Below, piece by piece: positions 56,745 to 64,000 of a DNA stretch of 64,000 nucleotides. Numbering within the stretch: position 1 is the stretch's first letter; each line of letters starts with the position of its first letter. The notes under the pieces were generated by a model. It worked only from the letters and a program-made list of their open reading frames with translations, was not told where the DNA came from and searched no databases. The DNA comes from Filimonas effusa (GTDB lineage: Bacteria > Bacteroidota > Bacteroidia > Chitinophagales > Chitinophagaceae): the NCBI RefSeq assembly GCF_004118675.1, contig NZ_SDHZ01000001.1, positions 2,604,001 through 2,668,000 on the forward strand. Direction: 5' to 3'. The position numbers were made by a program, and so were the translations under genes.

Positions 56745-57080
56745 TTAAGCGCTTGCCATTTGGCCACATACTTCTGCGCAATGCCGGCAGGCTTCGGCGC
56801 ATTGTTTACAATGTTCCATATCCGAATGCCTTTCGCATTCATCGGCACATTTGTTACAGATATCGGAACAAAGCTGGCAAAGTTGTTCCGCATACATTCC
56901 GTTCAGGCTCATTACCTGAGCGGCGGCATTACATATGGCGGCACATTCCAGATCGAGCTGGATACAATAGGCCATATGATCTGCATGTTCTTCCTGTGTA
57001 CAGGAAATTGCACAGTGGTTACAAACTACCGCACATTTCTGGCAGGCGTCTATACATTCCTGAAAGTGTTGACTGATCAT
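56745..57080 (-). CDS. Cys-rich four-helix-bundle copper-binding protein (DUF326/Csp-like)
   Basis: The 111-residue, all-helical protein has 19 cysteines in C-x2/3-C spacing (for example C9, C13, C16, C20, C23, C27 and C91, C94, C98, C101, C105), plus Met and His. This is the pattern of copper storage proteins of the Csp/DUF326 type, in which cysteines line a four-helix bundle and bind many Cu(I). It has no signal peptide, so it is cytoplasmic. It lies next to the copper regulator, CopA and HMA chaperone, and is divergent from the regulator gene. Confidence 0.9.
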   Translation of the reverse strand: MISQHFQECIDACQKCAVVCNHCAISCTQEEHADHMAYCIQLDLECAAICNAAAQVMSLNGMYAEQLCQLCSDICNKCADECERHSDMEHCKQCAEACRHCAEVCGQMASA

Positions 57081-57274
57081 AACAGAAGATTTAGATGTTT
57101 AGATAATGCGATAATTATTGTTAAAAAATTATGCCGTCGCCTAAATGCCATCCGTTACTGGTAATCCAGGCCAATGGGCGGTTGTTCCTAATCTTACACA
57201 TGAAATGCGAAATTTTATACATCGTGCCAGCAGCATTTCGGCATTTTTGTACCTTCAGTAAGTGAAAACAGGTT

Positions 57275-57847
57275 ATGGCTGAATTGTATATCAAGAATAT
57301 GGTTTGCGACCGTTGCAAAATGGTAGTGCGGCAGGAACTCATTCACCATGGGCTTACGCCGCTGGTGGTTGATCTTGGCATTGCCAAAGTGAAAGAAGAT
57401 CTATCGCCTGCGAACCGTGCCAGCCTGGCCAATTCCCTGGCCACGTTAGGATTTGAGCTGCTGGAAGGTAGCAAACCCAGACTAGTGGCCCAGATCAAGA
57501 ACTTTATCATCGAACAAATTCATCGCGGCGAAAACCTGGACATCAGGGTCAACTGGTCTTCCCTGCTTTCGGAGGCACTCCAACAGGAATACAGGCACCT
57601 GAGCAGCATTTTCTCTTCGGAAGAAGGTATGACACTAGAACAATACATTATCCGTCAGAAGATTGAAAAGGTGAAGGAGTTATTACAATACGACCAGCTC
57701 AACCTCAGCGAAATTTCGTACCAGCTGGGTTATAGCAGTGTACAACATTTATCCAACCAATTCAAGAAAGTTACCGGGGTTACGCCCTCCCAATTCAAAG
57801 CTTCTCAATCAGTTGAGAAAATGAGGAAAACACTGGACTCCATTTAG
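57275..57847 (+). CDS. AraC-type regulator with HMA-like N-terminal metal site
   Basis: The 190-residue protein starts with YIKNMVCDRCKMVV, a heavy-metal-associated-like strand-loop-helix with C11-x2-C14. Residues about 90-180 form an AraC double helix-turn-helix: YIIRQKIEKVKELLQYD, LSEISYQLGYSSVQHLSNQF, TGVTPSQFK. It is therefore a single-chain metal sensor/DNA binder. It lies 96 bases before copA on the same strand and divergent from the Cys-rich copper protein, so it probably controls both. It replaces CueR/CsoR-type regulators, which are absent here. Confidence 0.85.
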   Translation: MAELYIKNMVCDRCKMVVRQELIHHGLTPLVVDLGIAKVKEDLSPANRASLANSLATLGFELLEGSKPRLVAQIKNFIIEQIHRGENLDIRVNWSSLLSEALQQEYRHLSSIFSSEEGMTLEQYIIRQKIEKVKELLQYDQLNLSEISYQLGYSSVQHLSNQFKKVTGVTPSQFKASQSVEKMRKTLDSI

Positions 57848-57943
57848 AGCCGGCATTTATTTAGAATTATATAATTATTCTCTCCAATTGTGTAATGGTT
57901 GCCCTTGAAAGCGGGCGGATCTTTGTGTTATAGATTATAACAT

Positions 57944-60211
57944 ATGAAAGATCATAATACACAAGTCATACCTTCTACCCCTGCTACCACGCGTGCATCA
58001 TTCCCGGTAACCGGAATGACCTGTGCAGGTTGTGCGGTTAGCGTAGAATCTATGCTGCATTCGGTAGCGGGTGTGGCTGAAGCGGGTGTGAACTTTGCCA
58101 CACAAACGGCCTGGGTAGCTTACGATCCTCAACTGACCGGTCCCCAGCAATTCAAGCAGGCACTTCAATCGATAGGATACGATATCATCATCGATACAGC
58201 AGACCCGGCGCGGGAGCAGGAAATTGCGCAACAAGCACATTTCCGGCAAGTCAAAAGGAATACGGTCTGGTCGTTACTGCTTGCGTTTCCCGTATTCGTC
58301 ATCGGCATGTTTTTCATGGATATGCCTTTTGCGCCCTGGGTATCCATGATCCTGACAATACCGGTATTATTCTGGTGTGGCCGTGGCTTCTTTACAGGGG
58401 CCTGGAAGCAGACTAAACACGGGAAGGCTAATATGGATACTCTTGTCGCGTTAAGCACCGGTATTGCGTTTCTTTTCAGCGTTTTCAATACTGTTTACCC
58501 GGCGTTCTGGCATGATCGTGGTATGCATGCACATGTGTACTATGAAGCGGCGGCAGTGATCATTGCTTTTATCTCGCTTGGTAAATTTCTCGAGGCGAAT
58601 GCCAGATCCAAAACTTCTTCCGCAATCAAACAGTTGATGGGCTTACAGCCCCAGACGGTGAAAATAGTTACTGCCGAAGGAGAGAAAGATGTACCTACCG
58701 CTTCGCTGGTACCGGGGGATATCGTTATTGTCCGTCCCGGGGAAAGAGTTCCGGTGGATGGTGTTGTTACTTCGGGCAGTTCATTTGTAGACCAGAGTAC
58801 TATTACGGGAGAGCCGGTTCCTGTTGAAAAGTCTAAGGATATGCAAGTCTTTGCGGGCACTATGAACCAGAAAGGCAGTTTTCAATTCCGGGCGGAAAAA
58901 GTAGGTGGAGATACGATACTGGCGCATATCATCAAGATGGTGCAGGAAGCCCAGGGCAGTAAGGCGCCGGTACAAAAACTGGTGGATAAAGTCGCCGGCA
59001 TTTTTGTTCCGGTAGTTATTGGCATTGCCCTGCTCACCTTTATCGTGTGGATGGTAGCAGGTGGCGACAATGCGTTCACCCATGCCCTGCTTACATCGGT
59101 TTCGGTACTTGTGATTGCCTGTCCCTGTGCATTGGGACTGGCCACTCCTACCGCCATTATGGTTGGTATTGGCCGGGGGGCGGCCAGCAACATACTTATC
59201 AAAGATGCGGAGAGCCTGGAAACGGCGCATAAGGTAAATGCAGTGGTGCTCGATAAAACAGGGACACTGACCGAAGGGCGACCTGTAGTGACCCGTATTC
59301 ACTGGCTGCCTTCTGTCCATAACAGGGAGTTACTCAGCAAGATACTTTATCAACTGGAGCTGCAATCGGAACACCCGCTGGCAGCCGCAGTAACACAAGC
59401 ATTGGCGGAATACGGTGGCAGCAACCTGCCAGCGGAGCAGTTTGAAAGCATTACCGCCAAAGGAGTGCGGGGAATTTTCCAGGGCGCTGCCTATTATGCA
59501 GGCAACAAAAAGCTGATCGAAGAACATAAGATTGCTGCTGATGCGCTATTGCTTTCACAAGCAGCTCAGCTACAGGAACAGGCGCAGACAGTGATCTACT
59601 TTGCGGATAGCCAACAAGTATTGGCGGTTATAGCTATATCCGACCCTCTGAAAAAGACTTCAGCAGCGGCTGTTCAACAACTGCAAGCGATGGGGATAGA
59701 AGTGTATATGCTGACAGGCGACAACCAGCAAACGGCAGCAGCAGTAGCTGCGACGGTTGGCATCAGCAACTATAAAGCAGAAGTACTACCACCAGAAAAG
59801 TCGTGGTTTGTAAAGTCGTTACAGGCACAACAGAAAGTAGTGGCGATGGTAGGAGACGGCATCAATGATTCGCAGGCGCTGGCGCAGGCGGATGTTAGTA
59901 TTGCCATGGGTAAGGGGTCGGATATCGCGATGGAAGTTGCTGCGATGACGCTGATCACTTCTGACCTTACCGTTATACCTAAAGCGTTGATCCTTTCTAA
60001 AAAAACAGTACAAACAGTGCGGCAGAATTTATTCTGGGCTTTCATTTATAATGTCATCGGCATTCCGCTGGCAGCAGGTGTACTTTATCCTGTGAACGGA
60101 TTTTTATTAGACCCTATGATAGCGGGAGCAGCTATGGCGCTGAGTTCCGTATCGGTAGTGAGCAATAGTTTAAGATTAAAAAAGAGAAAGATACAGGTTA
60201 ATCATTATTAA
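57944..60211 (+). CDS. copA: CopA, Cu(I)-exporting P1B-type ATPase
   Basis: The 755-residue pump has an N-terminal HMA domain with GMTCAGC (C27, C30), eight membrane helices, C393-P-C395 in the transport helix, the phosphorylation site D437-K-T-G-T, SEHPLAAAV and the hinge GDGINDSQAL. It exports Cu(I) to the periplasm. The start is the ATG at 57944. It follows the HMA-AraC regulator and is followed, 17 bases after its stop, by an HMA chaperone gene. Confidence 0.93.
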   Translation: MKDHNTQVIPSTPATTRASFPVTGMTCAGCAVSVESMLHSVAGVAEAGVNFATQTAWVAYDPQLTGPQQFKQALQSIGYDIIIDTADPAREQEIAQQAHFRQVKRNTVWSLLLAFPVFVIGMFFMDMPFAPWVSMILTIPVLFWCGRGFFTGAWKQTKHGKANMDTLVALSTGIAFLFSVFNTVYPAFWHDRGMHAHVYYEAAAVIIAFISLGKFLEANARSKTSSAIKQLMGLQPQTVKIVTAEGEKDVPTASLVPGDIVIVRPGERVPVDGVVTSGSSFVDQSTITGEPVPVEKSKDMQVFAGTMNQKGSFQFRAEKVGGDTILAHIIKMVQEAQGSKAPVQKLVDKVAGIFVPVVIGIALLTFIVWMVAGGDNAFTHALLTSVSVLVIACPCALGLATPTAIMVGIGRGAASNILIKDAESLETAHKVNAVVLDKTGTLTEGRPVVTRIHWLPSVHNRELLSKILYQLELQSEHPLAAAVTQALAEYGGSNLPAEQFESITAKGVRGIFQGAAYYAGNKKLIEEHKIAADALLLSQAAQLQEQAQTVIYFADSQQVLAVIAISDPLKKTSAAAVQQLQAMGIEVYMLTGDNQQTAAAVAATVGISNYKAEVLPPEKSWFVKSLQAQQKVVAMVGDGINDSQALAQADVSIAMGKGSDIAMEVAAMTLITSDLTVIPKALILSKKTVQTVRQNLFWAFIYNVIGIPLAAGVLYPVNGFLLDPMIAGAAMALSSVSVVSNSLRLKKRKIQVNHY

Positions 60212-60228
60212 CGATAAATGAACACAAG

Positions 60229-60435
60229 ATGAAAACTTTACAATTTAAAACAAACATCAAATGCGGCGGGTGTGTAGCACAGGTGACACCAGCGCTGAAT
60301 GAACAAGCAGGGAAAGATCATTGGAGCGTAGACATCAATGATCCCAAGAAGATACTTACTGTTACAACAGAACAACCAGCGGCTGCGGTTATTAAAGCCG
60401 TAAAGCAGGCGGGATTCGAGGCGGAGGAGTTGTAA
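60229..60435 (+). CDS. HMA-domain copper chaperone (CopZ-like)
   Basis: The 68-residue protein is one HMA domain with NIKCGGCVAQV (C12, C15) and the usual beta-alpha-beta-beta-alpha-beta pattern ending AVKQAGFEAEEL. It would hand Cu(I) to CopA. The gene is 17 bases after copA on the same strand, probably cotranscribed. The C-G-G-C loop differs slightly from the G-M-x-C-x-x-C consensus but keeps both metal cysteines. Confidence 0.9.
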   Translation: MKTLQFKTNIKCGGCVAQVTPALNEQAGKDHWSVDINDPKKILTVTTEQPAAAVIKAVKQAGFEAEEL

Positions 60436-60556
60436 ACTACCCATCCGGCGCGGGTATAGCTCCGGACAGGGGGATGGGAACAAAACCTGTGTTTGGGTCG
60501 AGGATGCTGCTTATCAAGCGATGATGGGGAAGGGATGGGCAATGTGGTGTGGGTGC

Positions 60557-61258
60557 TTAGTTACCTGCCAGGTAATCGAGCACCCGGAACATTTTTTCAT
60601 TGTTACCTGCTATTAAATGGCGTTGGTTCGATATAGCTACAGCATCCTGGATATAGGTGCCGTGGGTTAGTTCCTCTTTCCCGTTTTCTACCATTGCTTC
60701 GAGGCTTTGGGCGGTGACCTCGAAATGGAACTGGAGGCCTATTACCTGGTCATTTACTGTAAAAGCCTGGTTGCGGCAGGCTTCGGAGCTGGCCAGTAGC
60801 TGTGCCTGTTGCGGCAGGTCAAAAGTATCGCCATGCCAATGGAATACGGGGAACGACTCTCCCATTGCCTGCCAAAGGGGGTGCAGTTTTGCCTGCTCCG
60901 TCAGTGAGATATTGAACCAGCCGATCTCTTTTTCGCGGTTCGGGAACACTTTTGCGCCCAACACATCGGCGATGAGTTGTGAACCCAGGCAGATGCCCAG
61001 GACCTTTTTCCCGGCGTTTATAGCCGCTTTAATGGCTTCTTTTTCTTTAACGAGCCACTGATACCGGTTTTCATCGTAAACGCCCATAGGACCGCCCATA
61101 ATCACCAGCCAGTCGTATTCGTCCGTGGAAGGGATAGTGTCCTTTTCAAAAAAACGGGTGAAAGTCATTTCATGTCCCTTTTCGCGGCACCATTGGGTGA
61201 TACATCCGGGGTCTTCGAAAGAAACGTGCTGAAAACAATGTATGCTGAGTTTCTTCAT
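60557..61258 (-). CDS. Class I glutamine amidotransferase-like protein
   Basis: The 233-residue protein has the class I triad: C90 in GICLGSQ, and H178 with E180 in QFHFEV. VIMGGPMGVYD forms the oxyanion turn. It is a stand-alone GATase domain of the GMP-synthase-like type (YfeJ/TE-like) with no synthetase partner. Substrate unknown. It is leftward and 121 bases from the HMA chaperone gene. Confidence 0.88.
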   Translation of the reverse strand: MKKLSIHCFQHVSFEDPGCITQWCREKGHEMTFTRFFEKDTIPSTDEYDWLVIMGGPMGVYDENRYQWLVKEKEAIKAAINAGKKVLGICLGSQLIADVLGAKVFPNREKEIGWFNISLTEQAKLHPLWQAMGESFPVFHWHGDTFDLPQQAQLLASSEACRNQAFTVNDQVIGLQFHFEVTAQSLEAMVENGKEELTHGTYIQDAVAISNQRHLIAGNNEKMFRVLDYLAGN

Positions 61259-61363
61259 AGCATTCGGTTAATCTTATCTAAAGTTGCCTCAAAGATAGTA
61301 TAGAGGCAACAGTAAGGTAAGTGTTGGTGCACACGGTTAATGTTGCGGCAAGGGGTGAATAAA

Positions 61364-61397
61364 GAGAGGGTGTACCGTACGTTCGATACACCCTCTC
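61364..61397 (-). terminator. Hairpin terminator downstream of nrdA
   Basis: GAGAGGGTGTA at 61364-61374 pairs perfectly with TACACCCTCTC at 61387-61397 around a 12-base loop. On the leftward transcript it is followed by TTTATT. It closes the nrdB-nrdA transcript about 20 bases after the nrdA stop. Confidence 0.7.
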
Positions 61398-61420
61398 CTA
61401 TTATTTTAACCGGTAAAGTT

Positions 61421-63118
61421 TTACGCTTCGCAGCTTTTACAGTTCACCAGGTTGGTCACCATTTCTTTTGAAACGCTTTGGCTGCGTTGATAGTACAAGG
61501 TTTTTACGCCCAGTTTCCATGCTTCGATCAATAACCTGTTCACGTCTTTTACCGGCAGGTTCGACGGGATGTTCAGGTTCAGGCTTTGTGCCTGATCGAT
61601 GTATTTCTGCCTGATAGAAGCCTGCTGGATGATCTCGAGCTGGCTTATTTCCTTGAAGGTTTTGAACACTTCTTTTTCATGCTCGGTGAGTTCTTTGATG
61701 TGCTGAACGCTACCGTGGTTCAACATGATCTCTCTCCAGGTGTCTTCGTTGTCAAGGCCTTTTTCCTGAAGCAACGCTGTCAGGTATTTGTTCTTGCGCA
61801 TGAAGTTACCTTTGGACAAACCAGCTTTATAGTAGTTAGAGCTGAAAGGCTCGATACCGGGTGAGGTTTGCCCCAGGATTGCTGAAGAAGAAGTGGTAGG
61901 TGCGATAGCCATGAGGGTAGTGTTCCTGCGGCCATACCCTTTCAGGATCTCGGGCTCACCGTAGATCCATGCCAGTTCTTTGGTTGCCTTATCGGCTTTT
62001 TCGGAGATATCCTTGAAGATTTTAGTGGTAAGCTGTTTGGCTTCCATGCCTTCAAAGGCAATCATATTCTTTTGTAAGTAGGAATGCCATCCCAGTACGC
62101 CGAGGCCCAGTGCGCGGTGACGTTTTGCAAACTTGTTGGCGCTGGCCAGGTAGTAGTTGCCTTCTGTTTTTACGATGAACTCCTGTAATACCGCGTCGAG
62201 GAAGAAAGTAGCCAGTTTCACGGCATCGGTATCTTTCCATTCGTCGTACAGTTCGAGGTTCATGGAAGAGAGGCAGCAGATAAACGATTCGTCTTCTGTT
62301 GACGGCAATGCGATCTCGGAGCAGAGATTACTTGCATTGATCGTGAGGTTGAGGTCTTTATAAACCTGCGGTTTATTCCTGTTGATATTGTCGGTAAAGA
62401 AGATATAGGGTAAACCTTTCTGCTGGCGGCTTTCGAGGACTTTAGCCCAGATCTGTCTTTTCTTCATATCGCCGTCGACCATATCCTGCATCCAGTAGTC
62501 GGGTACGCATACGCCGTAGAACAGGTTCTGGATAGGATGGCCGATATCTTTGATGGAGAGGAATTCCTCGATATCGGAGTGGTCGATATCCATGTAGGCA
62601 GCGAAGGCACCACGGCGCACGCCACCTTGAGAGATGGTATCCATAGCGGTATCGAAGAGGCGCATAAAGCTAACGGCGCCACTACTTTTACCGTTATCGG
62701 TAACGGCGCTACCGCGTTCGCGCAGGGCTCCAAAATAAGCGGAGGTACCTCCTCCTATCTTGGTTTGCATGATCACTTCACCCAGTTTATGGGTGATCCC
62801 TTCTATATTATCAGGAACGTGTACGTTAAAGCAGGAAATAGGTAATCCACGTTCTGTGCCCATGTTGGCCCAGATGGGAGAACTCAGGCTCATCCATCCT
62901 CTTTCGATCATTTCCTGGAAAGCCTCTTTCAGTTCAGGTTTGTACAAGCGCTGTGCAGCGGCGGTACAAATTCTGTCGATAGCACCTTCCACAGTTTCTC
63001 CTTTCAGCAGGTAACCTCTGTTGAGGATCTGCTCACTCTCTGTATTTTTCCACCACAGCTTCTCGTGTTCGTACGTGTCTTGTACCCCCGGAAGCTGATC
63101 TAACACGGGTATTTCCAT
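61421..63118 (-). CDS. nrdA: Ribonucleotide reductase large subunit NrdA, without ATP-cone
   Basis: The 565-residue class I subunit has the catalytic and redox cysteines: C96 in ISCFNVHVPD, C266 in NLCSEIALP (thiyl radical site) and C281/C282 in the ICCLSSMNL loop, plus C560 and C563 in the C-terminal CKSCEA that recharges the active site. The glycine-rich QTKIGGGTSAYFGALR and SQGGVRRGAF regions are intact. There is no N-terminal ATP-cone, so the subunit is shorter than E. coli NrdA. It is downstream of nrdB with a 43-base gap. Confidence 0.93.
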   Translation of the reverse strand: MEIPVLDQLPGVQDTYEHEKLWWKNTESEQILNRGYLLKGETVEGAIDRICTAAAQRLYKPELKEAFQEMIERGWMSLSSPIWANMGTERGLPISCFNVHVPDNIEGITHKLGEVIMQTKIGGGTSAYFGALRERGSAVTDNGKSSGAVSFMRLFDTAMDTISQGGVRRGAFAAYMDIDHSDIEEFLSIKDIGHPIQNLFYGVCVPDYWMQDMVDGDMKKRQIWAKVLESRQQKGLPYIFFTDNINRNKPQVYKDLNLTINASNLCSEIALPSTEDESFICCLSSMNLELYDEWKDTDAVKLATFFLDAVLQEFIVKTEGNYYLASANKFAKRHRALGLGVLGWHSYLQKNMIAFEGMEAKQLTTKIFKDISEKADKATKELAWIYGEPEILKGYGRRNTTLMAIAPTTSSSAILGQTSPGIEPFSSNYYKAGLSKGNFMRKNKYLTALLQEKGLDNEDTWREIMLNHGSVQHIKELTEHEKEVFKTFKEISQLEIIQQASIRQKYIDQAQSLNLNIPSNLPVKDVNRLLIEAWKLGVKTLYYQRSQSVSKEMVTNLVNCKSCEA

Positions 63119-63161
63119 AACAATAGCTTTATCACTTAAAAAATCAGATTTCTATCAATAT

Positions 63162-64000
63162 CTAAAACAGGTCGAGGGCTGAAATGCTTTTATCATGTTT
63201 GGTATACTCGACCGGTCTTTTCGCGAAGAAGTCGTCCAGGCTATTGGCGAAGACTTCTTCTTCGAACCATAACATGGGTTTATTTTCTTCGGTTGTGATG
63301 TTGAACAGCGCGGGCATATTGATTTTGCGCAGGCTGTCGTCTGCCCTGTACTTCATGAAGTTGAGCAGGTCTTTCCGGTCGATGATGTCGATATCCCCTT
63401 CGCTGAAGATCCAGTCGATGATCCTGCTTTCTATTTCAATGGAAGTTTTCACCAGGCTGCTGATTTTAGCGTTGGTTTCTTCATTGAAGAGATGTGGTTC
63501 TTCTTCTCTTATTTTGTTGATAAGATAGATACCTGCGTTGGCATGGATCTGTTCATCGACGGAAGTCCAGGCAATAATATTGCTCACATTTTTCATCAGT
63601 CCCTTGAAGCGGGTGAAAGATAAAATAATGGCGAACTGGCTGAAGAGGCTTACGTTTTCTATTAAAATAGAGAACAGGATGAGGGATATGGTATATTCCT
63701 GTTTATCGTCTGATTTTGCGTTGCTGAGTGCGCTGGACAGATAGTCGATACGTTCTTTGATAACAGGAATAGAGAGTAGTTTTTCGAATTCGTTGTTATA
63801 TCCCAGCACTTCGAGCAGGCGGGAGTATGCTTCGGAGTGGCGGAATTCGCATTCGGCGAAGGTGGAACCGAGGCCGTTGAGTTCGGGTTTGGGGAGGTGG
63901 TTGTAGAGGTTACCCCAGAACGATTTCACGGCCACTTCTATCTGGGCGATAGCCAGCAGGCTGTTTTTAACAGCATTTCTTTCTGCGGGGCTGAGATGGG
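63162..64000 (-). CDS. nrdB: Ribonucleotide reductase small subunit NrdB (5' end outside window)
   Basis: The frame runs in from the right edge with no start in the window, about 279 codons present. A GTG at 63935 is internal: family-like HLSPAERNAVKN residues extend upstream of it to the edge. Iron-ligand helices are visible: ECEFRHSEAYSRL with E and H, and SVDEQIHANAGIY with E and H. It supplies the diiron/tyrosyl or other radical cofactor for NrdA. It is first in the leftward nrdB-nrdA pair. Confidence 0.93.
   Translation of the reverse strand, partial: HLSPAERNAVKNSLLAIAQIEVAVKSFWGNLYNHLPKPELNGLGSTFAECEFRHSEAYSRLLEVLGYNNEFEKLLSIPVIKERIDYLSSALSNAKSDDKQEYTISLILFSILIENVSLFSQFAIILSFTRFKGLMKNVSNIIAWTSVDEQIHANAGIYLINKIREEEPHLFNEETNAKISSLVKTSIEIESRIIDWIFSEGDIDIIDRKDLLNFMKYRADDSLRKINMPALFNITTEENKPMLWFEEEVFANSLDDFFAKRPVEYTKHDKSISALDLF

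Noticed and set aside
63162-63935. A complete 257-residue NrdB from the GTG at 63935
   Set aside because: NrdB-like sequence continues in frame upstream to the window edge, so the gene is cut by the edge.
1-64000. CRISPR arrays, tRNA or rRNA genes, transposases and integrases
   Set aside because: No regularly spaced repeats, cloverleaf-like sequence or recombinase motifs were seen, although a by-eye scan could miss a degenerate tRNA or short IS fragment.

Overview
The window looks like a chromosomal segment of a Bacteroidota bacterium, most likely in the Chitinophagaceae. This is inferred from a SusC/SusD pair (SusC with an STN domain) behind an ECF sigma factor and FecR anti-sigma gene, many AraC-type regulators, DUF5117/DUF4953-like metalloproteases, lipoproteins with Bacteroidota-style signals, and weak ribosome binding sites. 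No rRNA, tRNA, CRISPR array, transposase or integrase was seen. Both ends cut genes: sbcC at the left and nrdB at the right.

Layout. 1-4436: sbcD-sbcC, DNA end and hairpin processing, read leftwards. 4437-15890: an A+T-richer accessory stretch. It holds a 627-residue protein with a VSR-like nuclease core between two sets of four DNA-binding-like repeats, a possible small membrane protein, an AraC regulator with an MFS exporter, and several small unknowns. It ends in a three-gene cluster of an EVE/PUA-like HNH nuclease, a MazG-like pyrophosphohydrolase, and a GIY-YIG/SF1-helicase/LexA-like fusion. 15895-22479: an AraC regulator divergent from a complete efflux operon (ABC ATPase, adaptor lipoprotein, FtsX-like permease, TolC, DHA2 MFS). 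22812-24439: an unrecognised two-gene module with an HExxH protein. 24816-30152: assorted genes (secreted protein, DUF2809, DUF2236/MpaB, DUF2071-like, acyltransferase 3, a histidine-kinase-like protein without an ATPase domain).

30384-46569: sigma factor, FecR, SusC, SusD, a lipoprotein, an active-looking zinc protease, its paralogue with all recognisable zinc-site residues lost, a thioredoxin-fold protein and an S9 peptidase. It reads as one peptide or protein uptake locus. 46759-49939: nitrilase-family hydrolase convergent with an NmrA-AraC-CDP-alcohol phosphatidyltransferase cluster. 50083-56700: DUF4184, then a tightly packed set of SpeD, DUF4178, a small membrane protein, DUF350, a membrane aminopropyltransferase and a Tat-type FAD oxidase, which looks like a membrane-linked polyamine system. 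56745-60435: copper handling (Cys-rich four-helix protein, AraC regulator with an HMA-like N terminus, CopA, HMA chaperone). 60557-64000: glutamine amidotransferase, then nrdB-nrdA read leftwards.

The best candidates for undescribed biology are the HNH/MazG/helicase-peptidase cluster (12205-15830), the repeat-array nuclease (5046-6929), the protease/pseudoprotease pair (38569-43399) and the HExxH module (22812-24439). All functional statements come from reading the sequence by eye; no database search was run.
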